This document shows, one piece after another, positions 25,764 to 34,649 of a stretch of DNA of 64,000 nt. The notes below the pieces were generated by a model. It was given only the letters and a program-made list of their open reading frames with translations, had not been told where the DNA came from and searched no databases. How positions within the stretch are numbered: the stretch's first letter is position 1; each line of letters starts with the position of its first letter. Both the position numbers and the translations under genes were made by a program. Source of the stretch: Mangrovicoccus sp049603835 (GTDB lineage Bacteria; Pseudomonadota; Alphaproteobacteria; Rhodobacterales; Rhodobacteraceae); the NCBI GenBank assembly GCA_049603835.1, contig JBMYSZ010000004.1, forward strand, positions 199,491 to 263,490, given 5' to 3'.

Positions 25764-27218
25764 TTAGCTCCCCATCCGTTGTTCCAGCCTCTCGACCATT
25801 TCGGCCGGCACCTGCTCTTGCCGCAGCTGGCCGAGCATCCGGGTTTTGACCTCATCCGGCAGGCGGCTATTGCCTTCGACAAAAGCGATCAGCCGAGCCC
25901 GCCGTTCTTGGCTAAGGGCTAGCATCGCTTCGGCTTTTGGGGTTGAGCCATCCCGCGCCACAGGTTTGATTTTGATCCCATCGCCCAAAAGCGGGGTCCG
26001 CTCGGCGACGATCTGGCGGCCCTCTAGATTTTCGGCCAGGATCAGCACTTCGTTATCTTGGCGGCGCAAAAGCTCTACCGCGGCGCTTTGCAAACGCTCG
26101 CCCTCGCCAACAACCAGCACCGTCCCATCCGCGCCATAGGCCTGAGCCGGAAGCCGCGCGGCGCGGGCCAGGCGGGGTTCTTGCACCCGCACAGTCACGA
26201 AATCGCCGGGCCGAAATCCTGCGGGCTGATCGATCCGAGCAAAGATCTGCCGCCCGGTCTGCCCCTCTGCCACCACCGGGCTTTCACGCAAAATCACCCC
26301 AGGCGCCACCAGATCCAGCCCGGCAACTTCCAGCACAACCTCAACCGGCACGCCGGTCACCATGCCGCTATCATTCAAAAGCCGCGCATGCTGGGCGGTG
26401 GAGACGCGAAATCCGACTTCCAGAGCCTCCGGGTCCACCAAAACGCCGATCTTTTCATTCAGAGACAAAAGCCCGCCTTCGACCACTGTCACATCGCTGA
26501 GCGTCCCAGCAAAGCCTGCGCGAATTTCCGTGTCATCCAGAAGCCGCTGGGCCTCGCGCAATTCGATTTCAGCGCGGGTCAGAGTTGTTTTCGCCTGATC
26601 AATCCGCGCCTCTGCGGTTGCCAAAGCCTGCCGCTGGGACACCACGGATTGCCGCGCCGATGAGGCCGAAAGCGCCGCCTCTTCTACCGCCGCGCCCGTG
26701 CCCACACCTCGCGCGGCCAAACCCTCTTGCCGCTCCAGCGCTTTTTGCCGAAGCGCTGCTTGCTCTTCGGCAGCGCTTAGTTCGTCGCGCGCCAGGACCA
26801 ACCCGCGTTCTGCATCGCGCAAATCCGCCTCGGCCTCGGCCAGATCGGCGCGGGCCACATCCAGATCCGCCTTGGCCGTCGCCGGATCGATTTGCACCAA
26901 AAGCTGCCCCGCATGCACCCGGCCGCCATCTTGGAAATCGCTATCCACATAAACCACACGCCCCGTTGAGGAGGCGCGCAGTTCCAAAGTGCGGCGACTC
27001 AGCACTTGGCCATAAGTCTGCAAAACCGGCGCTTCTGGCCCATGCGTGACCGTCACCACATTCGCGGTCCGCACGATTTCACGGTCGAAACTAGGGCGGC
27101 CCTGATCGGCGCGGGCCTCTTGCACCGAAGTCACCACACGTGCCGCGCCAAGCACCAAAAACCCAAGGGTCAGCGCAAATAAGCACAGTCCAATAACCGT
27201 CCGCGTCAGAAATCGCAT
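25764..27218 (-). CDS. RND efflux periplasmic adaptor (membrane fusion protein)
   Basis: 484 aa, single N-terminal membrane anchor (TVIGLCLFALTLGFLVLGA). Barrel-sandwich hybrid/lipoyl parts around RTLELRASSTGRVVYVD and TEIRAGFAGTLSDVTVVEGG, separated by a long alpha-helical coiled-coil hairpin (about 115-225) rich in A, E, R and L. A C-terminal tail of about 70 residues is helical and charged. It bridges the permease to an outer-membrane channel, which is not encoded here. First gene of a two-gene operon with the pump; no regulator is adjacent. Confidence 0.92.
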   Translation of the reverse strand: MRFLTRTVIGLCLFALTLGFLVLGAARVVTSVQEARADQGRPSFDREIVRTANVVTVTHGPEAPVLQTYGQVLSRRTLELRASSTGRVVYVDSDFQDGGRVHAGQLLVQIDPATAKADLDVARADLAEAEADLRDAERGLVLARDELSAAEEQAALRQKALERQEGLAARGVGTGAAVEEAALSASSARQSVVSQRQALATAEARIDQAKTTLTRAEIELREAQRLLDDTEIRAGFAGTLSDVTVVEGGLLSLNEKIGVLVDPEALEVGFRVSTAQHARLLNDSGMVTGVPVEVVLEVAGLDLVAPGVILRESPVVAEGQTGRQIFARIDQPAGFRPGDFVTVRVQEPRLARAARLPAQAYGADGTVLVVGEGERLQSAAVELLRRQDNEVLILAENLEGRQIVAERTPLLGDGIKIKPVARDGSTPKAEAMLALSQERRARLIAFVEGNSRLPDEVKTRMLGQLRQEQVPAEMVERLEQRMGS

Positions 27219-27341
27219 TGCAGTGATCCTTGCCGAAATCGCCTTTGATCAGAAGTTAGGCGCCAAATTTCTCGCGCCAAGTGCCCCTCTGACTTTCTAC
27301 GGCTGGGTAAATTGTCTCCGTCGACGCTTATCGCGAAAATA

Positions 27342-27884
27342 TCACTTTCTGCGTAAATGTTCATCTAGACGCGGCATGATCTCGACAAAGTTACAGGGGC
27401 GGTGACGGTAATCGAGCTGGCGGACCAAAATTTCATCCCATGCATCTTTGCAGGCCCCCGGACTTCCCGGCAGCGCGAAAAGATAAGTGCCGCCCGCAAC
27501 CCCACCTGTGGCCCGGCTTTGCACCGCCGAAGTGCCGATTTTCTGCATGGAAACAATGGTGAAAACCGTGCCGAAGGCGTCGATTTCCTTTTCATAAACA
27601 TCGCGATGCGCCTCGACCGTCACATCGCGACCGGTCAAACCCGTGCCGCCGGTGGAAATCACCACATCGATTTCGGGATCAGCCACCCAAGCGCGCAGCT
27701 GATCGGCGATCTCGGACCGCTCATCGCGCAGAATTTTGCGATCCGCCAAAATATGCCCCGCGCTTTCCAACCGCCCCACCAAAGTGTCGCCAGAACGGTC
27801 TTCGTCAAAGCTGCGACTGTCAGAGACGGTCAAAATGGCGATGCGAACCGGGTGGAAGTCGAGGGTTTCATCTATGCGGGACAT
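27342..27884 (-). CDS. moaB: Molybdenum cofactor biosynthesis protein MoaB
   Basis: 180 aa, MogA/MoaB fold; adenylates molybdopterin before molybdate insertion. Seen: VRIAILTVSDSRSFDEDRSGD, VVISTGGTGLTGRDVT, and LFALPGSPGACKDAWDEIL, the three conserved loops of the family. GGAG lies upstream of the ATG. It follows the uracil-DNA glycosylase-like gene by 14 nt on the same strand and complements the mobA/B-moeA and moaD/E sets elsewhere in the window. Confidence 0.92.
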   Translation of the reverse strand: MSRIDETLDFHPVRIAILTVSDSRSFDEDRSGDTLVGRLESAGHILADRKILRDERSEIADQLRAWVADPEIDVVISTGGTGLTGRDVTVEAHRDVYEKEIDAFGTVFTIVSMQKIGTSAVQSRATGGVAGGTYLFALPGSPGACKDAWDEILVRQLDYRHRPCNFVEIMPRLDEHLRRK

Positions 27885-27898
27885 GGGGCGGGGCTCCG

Positions 27899-28732
27899 TT
27901 AACTTTCGTTCAATTTCGCGCGCAGAGCCAAGAGATCAGCCCAGGCTTCGCGTTTGGCATGGGGGCTGCGCAGCAAATAGGCCGGGTGAAACATGGGCAG
28001 GCAGGGCAAATCCGCCGCCTCGGCCCATTGCCCGCGCAGCCGCGTGATGCCACGCCGCCCGAGCAGAGCTTCGCAAGCGATATTGCCCATAAGCACCAAA
28101 ATCTCGGGCTTGGCCAATGCGATATGGCGCTGAATAAAGGGCAGCATCATCGCCATTTCATCGCGCTGCGGGTCCCGGTTTTGCGGCGGACGCCAGGGCA
28201 GGATATTGGTGATATACACCGCATCCTCCAGGGTCTCGGCTTGGCGCGACAGACCAATGGGCGCCAGCATCCGGTCCAGCAACTGCCCGGCGCGCCCCAC
28301 AAAGGGCTTGCCGTGAATATCTTCGTCCCGGCCTGGTGCTTCGCCGATAATCATCACCCGCGCCCCTGGCTGGCCATCCGCAAAAACCAGACTGCGCGCA
28401 CCCTTTTTCAGGCCACAATGGGGAAAATGCGCCAAGGCATCATGCAATGCAGGCAAATCAAAGGCCCCGGCTGCGGCTTGGCGAGCGGCCTCGACCGGAT
28501 CCTCGTCTGGCGCATCTTTGAGCGGCGCGGGGGCGGCGGCGCCAGCACCCACAGACGGGGCCTGAAACTGTGGCTGAGCCGCCCGAGGCGCTTGGGGCGC
28601 GGCTTTGCGCGCAGCCTCCTCGGCGGCTTGAGCATAGCGGTCCACCGGTGTTTCGCCGATGGTTTCGCTGGCCCCCAGCTCGATCTGCCATTCCAGCAGC
28701 AGCAAAGCCTCTTGTGATGTGAGTCGGTCCAT
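27899..28732 (-). CDS. Uracil-DNA glycosylase family protein (type 4-like)
   Basis: 277 aa. An Ala/Pro/Gln-rich low-complexity segment (about 38-75) precedes the glycosylase domain. The domain has the substrate loop GEAPGRDEDIHGKPFVGRAGQLLD (shown in part; GEAPG is the family motif), NILPWRPPQNRDP, LVLMGNIAC, and MFHPAYLLR with the HPA motif. It would excise uracil from DNA. Type 4 enzymes hold an iron-sulfur cluster through four Cys; I see only a few Cys here (FPHCGL, NIAC, LPCLP), so the cluster may be absent. GGGGGAGAGG precedes the start. Confidence 0.88.
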   Translation of the reverse strand: MDRLTSQEALLLLEWQIELGASETIGETPVDRYAQAAEEAARKAAPQAPRAAQPQFQAPSVGAGAAAPAPLKDAPDEDPVEAARQAAAGAFDLPALHDALAHFPHCGLKKGARSLVFADGQPGARVMIIGEAPGRDEDIHGKPFVGRAGQLLDRMLAPIGLSRQAETLEDAVYITNILPWRPPQNRDPQRDEMAMMLPFIQRHIALAKPEILVLMGNIACEALLGRRGITRLRGQWAEAADLPCLPMFHPAYLLRSPHAKREAWADLLALRAKLNES

Positions 28733-28842
28733 CCTCTCCCCCGGCCCTCAAGGGCCACCGCGCTAATCTAGCCTGCCCGACCGCCCTTGCCCAGAGCCTG
28801 CCAAACCGTTAGATGCGAGGCGCGAACCAGCGGACAAAGCCT

Positions 28843-29787
28843 ATGATCTTTCAAGCCAAACATCTTTTGGGCATTGAGCCCTTGCACCCGATGGAAATTC
28901 AAACGCTGCTGGATCTGGCCGATGACTATGCGGACCGGCTGCGAGCGGGGCAAGCGGTAGAGCCGAATTTGGCCGGTCTCACCCAAGTGAATATGTTCTT
29001 TGAGGCCTCCACCCGGACCCAGTCGAGCTTTGAGATCGCCGGTCAACGCCTGGGCGCGAATGTGATTTCCATGGCGATGCAGGCCAGTTCGATCAAAAAG
29101 GGCGAAACCCTGATCGATACTGCGGTGACGCTGAATGCGATGCGCCCAGATTTGCTAGTGGTGCGTCACCCGCATTCCGGCGCGGTGGATCTTTTGGCGC
29201 AAAAGGTCAATTGCGCGGTGCTCAATGCCGGGGATGGACGCCATGAACACCCGACCCAAGCGCTGCTAGACGCCCTGACAATCCGCCGCCACAAAGGCCG
29301 GTTGCAGCGGCTAAATATCGCTATTTGCGGCGATATTGCCCATAGCCGGGTGGCGCGGTCAAATATCCTGCTGCTGCATAAAATGGAAAACCGGGTGCGG
29401 CTGATCGGCCCGCCGACTCTGATCCCCTCGGGCATGGAGGCCTGGGGCGTCGAGGTCTATGACGATATGCGCAAGGGGCTGGAAGGCTGCGATGTGGTGA
29501 TGATGCTGAGGCTTCAGCGCGAGCGGATGGATGGCGGCTTTATCCCGTCAGAACGCGAATATTTCCACCGTTTTGGCTTGGATGCGGAAAAGCTAAGTTA
29601 TGCCAAACCCGACGCGATTGTGATGCATCCCGGCCCGATGAATCGCGGTGTGGAAATCGATGGCCAAGTGGCCGATGATCCGCAGCGCTCCGTTATACGC
29701 GAACAAGTCGAAATGGGCGTTGCGGTGCGTATGGCGGCGATGGATCTGCTGGCCCGCAATCGCCGCGAAGCCCAAGGAGCCGCCTGA
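28843..29787 (+). CDS. pyrB: Aspartate carbamoyltransferase
   Basis: 314 aa. Joins carbamoyl phosphate and aspartate to carbamoyl aspartate in pyrimidine synthesis. Carbamoyl-phosphate loop FFEASTRTQSSFEIAGQRLG, substrate residues in VVRHPHSGAV, DGRHEHPTQALLDALTI, and MHPGPMNRGVEI near the end. I start at MIFQAKHLLGIEP (28843), matching the family N-terminus; an ATG at 28813 adds ten unrelated residues. First gene of a tightly coupled run with a small membrane peptide, a PH-like gene and a degenerate dihydroorotase. Confidence 0.95.
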   Translation: MIFQAKHLLGIEPLHPMEIQTLLDLADDYADRLRAGQAVEPNLAGLTQVNMFFEASTRTQSSFEIAGQRLGANVISMAMQASSIKKGETLIDTAVTLNAMRPDLLVVRHPHSGAVDLLAQKVNCAVLNAGDGRHEHPTQALLDALTIRRHKGRLQRLNIAICGDIAHSRVARSNILLLHKMENRVRLIGPPTLIPSGMEAWGVEVYDDMRKGLEGCDVVMMLRLQRERMDGGFIPSEREYFHRFGLDAEKLSYAKPDAIVMHPGPMNRGVEIDGQVADDPQRSVIREQVEMGVAVRMAAMDLLARNRREAQGAA

Positions 29788-29888
29788 TGCAGGATCCCAA
29801 AGATCCCCGCGCCAGTGGCATGGTGGCCCTCGCCGCTTTGGGGGTGATGGCGGCTTTGGTTATAGTGATGGTGGTGATGGCCGGATGA
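29787..29888 (+). CDS. 33-aa single-helix membrane peptide in the pyr operon
   Basis: A 34-codon frame between pyrB and the next gene. The ATG overlaps the pyrB stop (TGATG) and its own stop TGA overlaps the next start (ATGA), so it fills the gap exactly. The peptide has a charged head MQDPKDPRASG and one hydrophobic helix MVALAALGVMAALVIVMVVM ending AG. No function is known to me. The double coupling and clean helix argue that it is translated. It could be a membrane tether or simply a coupling cistron. Confidence 0.65.
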   Translation: MQDPKDPRASGMVALAALGVMAALVIVMVVMAG

Positions 29889-30418
29889 GCACGAATGACC
29901 CCTCAGGCTGGGAAGACTTCCTAGAACCCGGTGAAACCCTGTTATGGCAGGGGCGCCCCTCCTCTCGGATCATCTGGTCGGATCTAGAGCCGGAATCCCT
30001 GGTCTCAGGCCTCATTTTCGGCGGTTTCGCGATTTTCTGGACAGCGAATGCGCTGAGCACAGCGGCGGGCAGCGGCCTGCAGGGCCTGCTCCTTCCCCTT
30101 GCGGGCCTGTTCTGTGTGGGATTGGGCGGCAAAATCGCCGGCGGTGATGTCATTTTGGATGCGTATCGCCGCTCCAATAGCTGGTACAGCCTCACCGATC
30201 GCCGTGCCTTTATCGCGACGAAACTGCGGGGCAAGCGCCAGTTGCAGACCTTTCCGATCACCGACCAAAGCGCCCTGGTATTAGAAGACGGTACGCCCGG
30301 CAGCGTCTATTTCGCCAAATCCGATGGCAAAGCCTCGAAGCGGATCGGCTTTCGCCAAATCGAAGAGGCGCGGGCCGTCTATGACATGATGCGCCAAGTG
30401 GCGCGGGGGCAATTATGA
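29885..30418 (+). CDS. Bacterial PH-domain-like membrane protein
   Basis: 177 aa from ATG 29885, coupled by ATGA to the 33-aa peptide. N-terminal GETLLWQGRP, two hydrophobic segments (VSGLIFGGFAIFWTANAL and LQGLLLPLAGLFCVGLGG), then WYSLTDRRAFIATKLRGKR, typical of the bPH/DUF304-like family (the YxLTdrR pattern). Inner-membrane location expected. Role unknown; its place inside the pyrimidine operon is shared with the degenerate dihydroorotase whose start overlaps its stop. Confidence 0.75.
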   Translation: MSTNDPSGWEDFLEPGETLLWQGRPSSRIIWSDLEPESLVSGLIFGGFAIFWTANALSTAAGSGLQGLLLPLAGLFCVGLGGKIAGGDVILDAYRRSNSWYSLTDRRAFIATKLRGKRQLQTFPITDQSALVLEDGTPGSVYFAKSDGKASKRIGFRQIEEARAVYDMMRQVARGQL

Positions 30419-31713
30419 CCGACCAAGCACAGCTTTTCACCAATGCCCGCCTGATCGATCCAGAGGCCGGGACGGAAACGGCGGGCCAAATCTTGGTGGA
30501 GCGCGGCCAAATCACCGAAATTCTGCCCCCTCAGGCCCAGATCGACCCTGCCCGGCTCGGCCCTGATGCGGTAATCGATTGTGGCGGCCAGGCTTTGGCG
30601 CCTGGTTTGGTGGATATCGGGGTGAAAGTCGGCGAACCGGGCGAGCGCCACAAGGAAAGCTTGCGCACGGCCGGGCTCGCGGCGGCGGCGGGCGGGGTGA
30701 CGACGATGGTGACCCGCGCCGATACATCCCCCGCGATTGATACGCCCGAAGTGCTTGAATTCCTGGCTCGTCGCGCGACCGAGGCGACGCCGGTGCAAGT
30801 CGCACCCATGGCCGCTTTGACCAAAAGCCGCGAAGGCCGGGAAATGACCGAGATCGGTTTTCTCCTTGATGCTGGGGCGGTGGCTTTTTCCGATGGCGAT
30901 AAGGTCGTGGCGAATACCAAAGTCTATTCCCGTGCGTTGACCTATGCGCGCAGCCTTGGCGCGCTGGTGGTGGGCCATATCCAAGAGCCGGGCCTGTCCA
31001 ATGGTGCAGCGGTGACGTCGGGCAAATTCGCTAGCCTGCGCGGCCTGCCCGGCGTATCCCCCATGGCCGAAAGACTGGGGCTAGAGCGGGATTTGGCCTT
31101 GGTGGAAATGACAGGTGCCCGCTATCACGCCGACCAGGTGACCACCCGCGCCGCCCTGCCCGCTTTGGTTCGAGCGCGCGAGGCCGGGCTTGATGTGACG
31201 GCGGGGATATCGATCCATCATCTGACGCTGAATTCGCTGGATGTGGGCGATTATCGCACCTTCTTTAAGGTCAAACCGCCGTTGCGCGATGAAGAAGACC
31301 GGCTCGCCATGGTAGACGCCGTCGCAGCCGGGCAGATCGATGTGATCTGTTCCATGCACACGCCGCAGGACGAAGAAAGCAAACGCTTGCCCTATGAGGC
31401 GGCGGCCAGCGGCGCGGTGGGGCTAGAGACGCTGCTGCCTGCCAGTTTGCGGCTTTACCATGCGGGACATATGCGCCTGGCCCAGCTTTTCCGAGCGCTG
31501 TCCTTTAACCCGGCGAAACGGCTGGGCTTACCTGGCGGGCGGTTAAGCGCAGGCGCTCCGGCGGATATGGTGCTGTTTGATCCGGATGCGCCCTTTGTGC
31601 TGGACCGCGCGGCTTTGCAGTCGAAATCGAAAAACACGCCTTTCGATGGCGCGCGGATGCAAGGCCGGGTGCGCGGCACTTGGGTCGGCGGAACAAAGGT
31701 ATTTGGCGCATGA
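30415..31713 (+). CDS. pyrC: Dihydroorotase-like protein with lost metal site (pyrC', pseudo-DHOase)
   Basis: 432 aa, amidohydrolase fold, aligns along its length with class I dihydroorotases (PGLVDIG...GEPGERHKESL, SIHHLTL, KVKPPLR, NPAKRLGLPGG). Key residues are replaced. The metal motif D-x-H-x-H reads D67-I-G69-V-K71, and the catalytic Asp of the T-D-H-A-P-H motif is Met (S-M314-H-T-P-Q). Such proteins, known as pyrC' in Pseudomonas, are inactive but needed for the aspartate transcarbamoylase complex. I infer the same here, with PyrB encoded in the same operon; an active dihydroorotase should lie elsewhere. ATGA overlaps at both ends. Confidence 0.85.
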   Translation: MTDQAQLFTNARLIDPEAGTETAGQILVERGQITEILPPQAQIDPARLGPDAVIDCGGQALAPGLVDIGVKVGEPGERHKESLRTAGLAAAAGGVTTMVTRADTSPAIDTPEVLEFLARRATEATPVQVAPMAALTKSREGREMTEIGFLLDAGAVAFSDGDKVVANTKVYSRALTYARSLGALVVGHIQEPGLSNGAAVTSGKFASLRGLPGVSPMAERLGLERDLALVEMTGARYHADQVTTRAALPALVRAREAGLDVTAGISIHHLTLNSLDVGDYRTFFKVKPPLRDEEDRLAMVDAVAAGQIDVICSMHTPQDEESKRLPYEAAASGAVGLETLLPASLRLYHAGHMRLAQLFRALSFNPAKRLGLPGGRLSAGAPADMVLFDPDAPFVLDRAALQSKSKNTPFDGARMQGRVRGTWVGGTKVFGA

Positions 31714-32324
31714 TCCCTGTGATCACATCCCCGATTTTGGCTTTGGCTCTGGCTGCTTTGGGCGGTTACCTTTTGGGTGCGGTGCCCTTTGGCATTGTTA
31801 TGGCACGGCTTTTCGGGCTGGGAGATCTACGCAAAATCGGCTCTGGCAATATTGGCGCGACGAATGTTTTGCGCACCGGCAATAAGCTGGCAGCTTTTCT
31901 GACCTTGGTGCTAGATGCCGGCAAAGGCGCGATTGCGGTGCTGCTGGCCCGTGCTTTGATCAGTGCAGATGCGGCGCAATTTGCCGGGTTTGCTGCGTTT
32001 TTGGGCCATTGTTTCCCGGTTTATCTAGGCTTTAAGGGCGGCAAAGGTGTCGCGACATTCCTCGGCACTCTGCTGGCGCTGGCCTTCCCTCTGGGTCTGG
32101 CGGCTTGCGCGACTTGGGCGGTGATGGCTGCGGCGCTGCGCTATTCTTCGCTATCTGCGCTGACGGCGGCGGCGCTTTCTCCGCTTTGGGCTTGGGCGCT
32201 TGGACGTCCCGATCTGGCCGCGCTATGTATTGGGCTGGCTGCTTTGGTGTTTTACCGCCATGAGGCCAATATTCGCCGCCTTCTGGCCGGGGATGAGCCC
32301 AAAATCGGCCAAGGCAAAAAGTGA
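31710..32324 (+). CDS. plsY: Glycerol-3-phosphate acyltransferase PlsY
   Basis: 204 aa, inner membrane, about five helices. Acylates glycerol 3-phosphate from acyl-phosphate, the first step of phospholipid synthesis. Motifs: GSGNIGATNVLR (motif 1), GFKGGKGVATFLG (motif 2), and FYRHEANIRRLLAG (motif 3). The ATG at 31710 overlaps the dihydroorotase-like stop (ATGA). It needs acyl-phosphate made by PlsX, not present here. Confidence 0.94.
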   Translation: MIPVITSPILALALAALGGYLLGAVPFGIVMARLFGLGDLRKIGSGNIGATNVLRTGNKLAAFLTLVLDAGKGAIAVLLARALISADAAQFAGFAAFLGHCFPVYLGFKGGKGVATFLGTLLALAFPLGLAACATWAVMAAALRYSSLSALTAAALSPLWAWALGRPDLAALCIGLAALVFYRHEANIRRLLAGDEPKIGQGKK

Positions 32325-32599
32325 GCGACGCCTTTGGGGCCGCGCTGAACGCCCTGCCAAGCGGCAGTTTTCGCGGTGTTTTTGACGGGCGGCATTATGT
32401 GATCACAAAGACCCTGTTCAATTCCGGGCGTAGCACAAAATTGGTGGCCGAAGCCCTGGCAGGCGGCGATTATATCAGCCTGAACCATTACCAATTGGCG
32501 GATGGGCGCGGGATTTTGAAGCCTTGCGAAATGCCGGCAGATAAAGTGACCAAATTTGTTTTGGGCCTGCGCCTGATGCCGCAGAACGACACGCCCTGA
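32321..32599 (+). CDS. Small conserved hypothetical protein, 92 aa
   Basis: 92 aa from a GTG that overlaps the plsY stop (GTGA), so it is coupled to plsY. Sequence: SGSFRGVFDGRHYVITKTLF then GGDYISLNHYQL, ending KPCEMPADKVTKFVLGLRLMP. Probably a compact alpha/beta protein; no signal or membrane part. Not recognised. Last gene of the pyrB-plsY run. Confidence 0.65.
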   Translation: MSDAFGAALNALPSGSFRGVFDGRHYVITKTLFNSGRSTKLVAEALAGGDYISLNHYQLADGRGILKPCEMPADKVTKFVLGLRLMPQNDTP

Positions 32600-32678
32600 T
32601 CCAGAACGAAGCTTTTGCCGAGTCACCGACCCCGCCGCGCCACGCATCACGGACCATTGCGCCACCATTCAGCAGCGA

Positions 32679-33101
32679 CTACGCAAATTGATCAATCGCA
32701 CTGACCGTGAGCGGACAAGGCTGCCCGCCAAAGAAAGCCTTCAGCACCTCTTTAAACATCGCTTCCTCGGGCCGTGCTAAATGAAATAGCGTCGCGCAAG
32801 ACCGCAGCTTCGCGGCGTCAACCGACCCCAGAATTTCCACCACCGGCGCATCGCGATGAAATAGCATCGCATCCATGGCGGCCAGCAAACGGAGTTCTAG
32901 GGTCGGATGGCGCAGATATGACCGCGCCTCGTCCAAATTTTCGATCCCATAGAACATGGACTTGTCCGAATGACCATTCCCGCGCAATTGCGGGAAGATA
33001 TACCAAATCCAATGGCTCGCCTTTTCACCGGCCAGAATTTCCCGCATGGCCAGGGGATAGTCACGCTCTTGCGCCTGAATAAAACGGTCCAACTTGGACA
33101 T
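32679..33101 (-). CDS. DUF1810-family protein
   Basis: 140 aa from ATG 33101 (MSKLDRFIQAQERDY). Signature of DUF1810: FIQAQERDYPLAMREI, SHWIWYIFPQLRG, and a helical C-terminus with EAMFKEVLKAFFGGQ. Family function unknown. Single gene, convergent with the end of the pyr/plsY run. Confidence 0.85.
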   Translation of the reverse strand: MSKLDRFIQAQERDYPLAMREILAGEKASHWIWYIFPQLRGNGHSDKSMFYGIENLDEARSYLRHPTLELRLLAAMDAMLFHRDAPVVEILGSVDAAKLRSCATLFHLARPEEAMFKEVLKAFFGGQPCPLTVSAIDQFA

Positions 33102-33218
33102 GAACTGGGATCCTCTCAAACGGGCGAGCGGAAAAACTCCACCCGCTTAAACCGTCTTGGCCCATAAGGGGTGAAGAATTCCCAAATCCTGCCCCAATTC
33201 GGACCAGTTTTTGCCGTT

Positions 33219-34589
33219 CTAATAGGAGTAGGCGGCGTAGATTTTAGTCAGATCTTCGTTCCAATCGCCATGATAGCGCGCCAAAAGCTCATCTGCTGGG
33301 GTTTGGCCGCTGTCCAGGCTTTCACGTAAGGCATTGAGAAAATGGGTTTCATCAGCGATCAGCCCGCCAGCACCCGGCATGGCCCGCGCTTTAAGCCCGG
33401 CTTCGGCAATCGCGACAACTTCGCGCGCGATATCGCGCATGGATTGCCCGCCCACTTCTGCCTGTAGCCCATCCACCGAGGCCGCCACGCGCCAAGCTTC
33501 GCGCGTTTCCGCATCCCAGCCTTTGGCCAGATCCCATGCGGCATCCAAAGCCGTTTGATCATAGGTCAGCCCCACCCAGAAAGCCGGAAGCGCACAAAGA
33601 CGCCGCCAAGGCCCACCATCCGCGCCGCGCATTTCGATGAATTTCTTCACCCGAGCTTCGGGAAAAATCGTGGTCAGGTGATCGGCCCAATCGCTAAGCG
33701 TTGGCTTTTCGCCGGGCAGTGCGGGCAGCTCGCCTTTTAGGAAATCGCGGAAGGATTGCCCAAGCGCATCCACATATTTGCCATCGCGATACACGAAATA
33801 CATGGGCACATCGAGCGCATATTCCACCCAAGCCTCAAAGCCAAAACCTTGCTCAAAGACGAATGGCAGCGTGCCAGTGCGCGCCGGATCCAGATCGCGC
33901 CAAACCCGCGAACGCCAGCTTTTATGGCCGTTGGGCTTCCCCTCTAGGAAGGGCGAATTCGCGAAAAGCGCGGTTGCCACGGGCTGAAGCGCCAGGGCCA
34001 CCCGCATTTTCTGGACCATATCCGGCTCTGACGCGAAATCCAGATTCACCTGAACCGTGCAGGTCCGATACATCATCTGTTTGCCGAGCTTGCCGACCTT
34101 ATCCATATAGCTGGTCATCAGCTTATAGCGGCCCTTAGGCATAACCGGCATTTGCTCATGGGTCCAAATCGGCGCGGCGCCGAGGCCGATAAAGCCTGCG
34201 CCGATCTCATCGGCAACCGATTGGACTTCGCGCAGATGCTGGTTCACCTCGTCACAAGTCTCATGGATCGTCCGCAAAGGCGCACCAGAAAGCTCTAGCT
34301 GACCGCCTGGCTCTAGGCTGATATTCGCGCCATCCTTTTGCAGGCCGATAATATGGCCCGCCTCTTCGATGGGCTCCCAGCCAAAACGGTCGCGCATCGC
34401 ATCCAAGATCGCCTTGATCGAGCGCGGCCCGTCATAAGGCAACGGGTTCAGCGTATCACGGCAATAGCCGAATTTCTCGTGTTCGGTGCCGATACGCCAG
34501 TCATCTTTCGGTTTGCAGCCCGCAGCCAGATATTCGGCCAGTTGCTCATGCCGCTCGATCGGGCCGCCGCCCTCTTGGGGGATGGACAT
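33219..34589 (-). CDS. gshA: Glutamate-cysteine ligase (plant/alphaproteobacterial type)
   Basis: 456 aa. First step of glutathione synthesis, joining glutamate and cysteine with ATP. It is the plant-like GCS2 class found in alphaproteobacteria: WRIGTEHEKFGY near residue 31-42, EPGGQLELSGAPL, YRTCTVQVNLDF, LFANSPFLEGKPNG, and FIEMRGADGGPW. A short upstream gene pair (GNAT, membrane protein) separates it from rsmE. Confidence 0.93.
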   Translation of the reverse strand: MSIPQEGGGPIERHEQLAEYLAAGCKPKDDWRIGTEHEKFGYCRDTLNPLPYDGPRSIKAILDAMRDRFGWEPIEEAGHIIGLQKDGANISLEPGGQLELSGAPLRTIHETCDEVNQHLREVQSVADEIGAGFIGLGAAPIWTHEQMPVMPKGRYKLMTSYMDKVGKLGKQMMYRTCTVQVNLDFASEPDMVQKMRVALALQPVATALFANSPFLEGKPNGHKSWRSRVWRDLDPARTGTLPFVFEQGFGFEAWVEYALDVPMYFVYRDGKYVDALGQSFRDFLKGELPALPGEKPTLSDWADHLTTIFPEARVKKFIEMRGADGGPWRRLCALPAFWVGLTYDQTALDAAWDLAKGWDAETREAWRVAASVDGLQAEVGGQSMRDIAREVVAIAEAGLKARAMPGAGGLIADETHFLNALRESLDSGQTPADELLARYHGDWNEDLTKIYAAYSY

Positions 34590-34649
34590 CTAAGGATGAT
34601 CCTTGTTCTTCTATCAATTTCTGTGACCTGCGGTTTTGAACCCGCTATG

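Noticed and set aside
28813..28842. Earlier ATG for pyrB at 28813
   Set aside because: Adds ten residues (MRGANQRTKP) not typical of the family; the ATG at 28843 matches the usual N-terminus.
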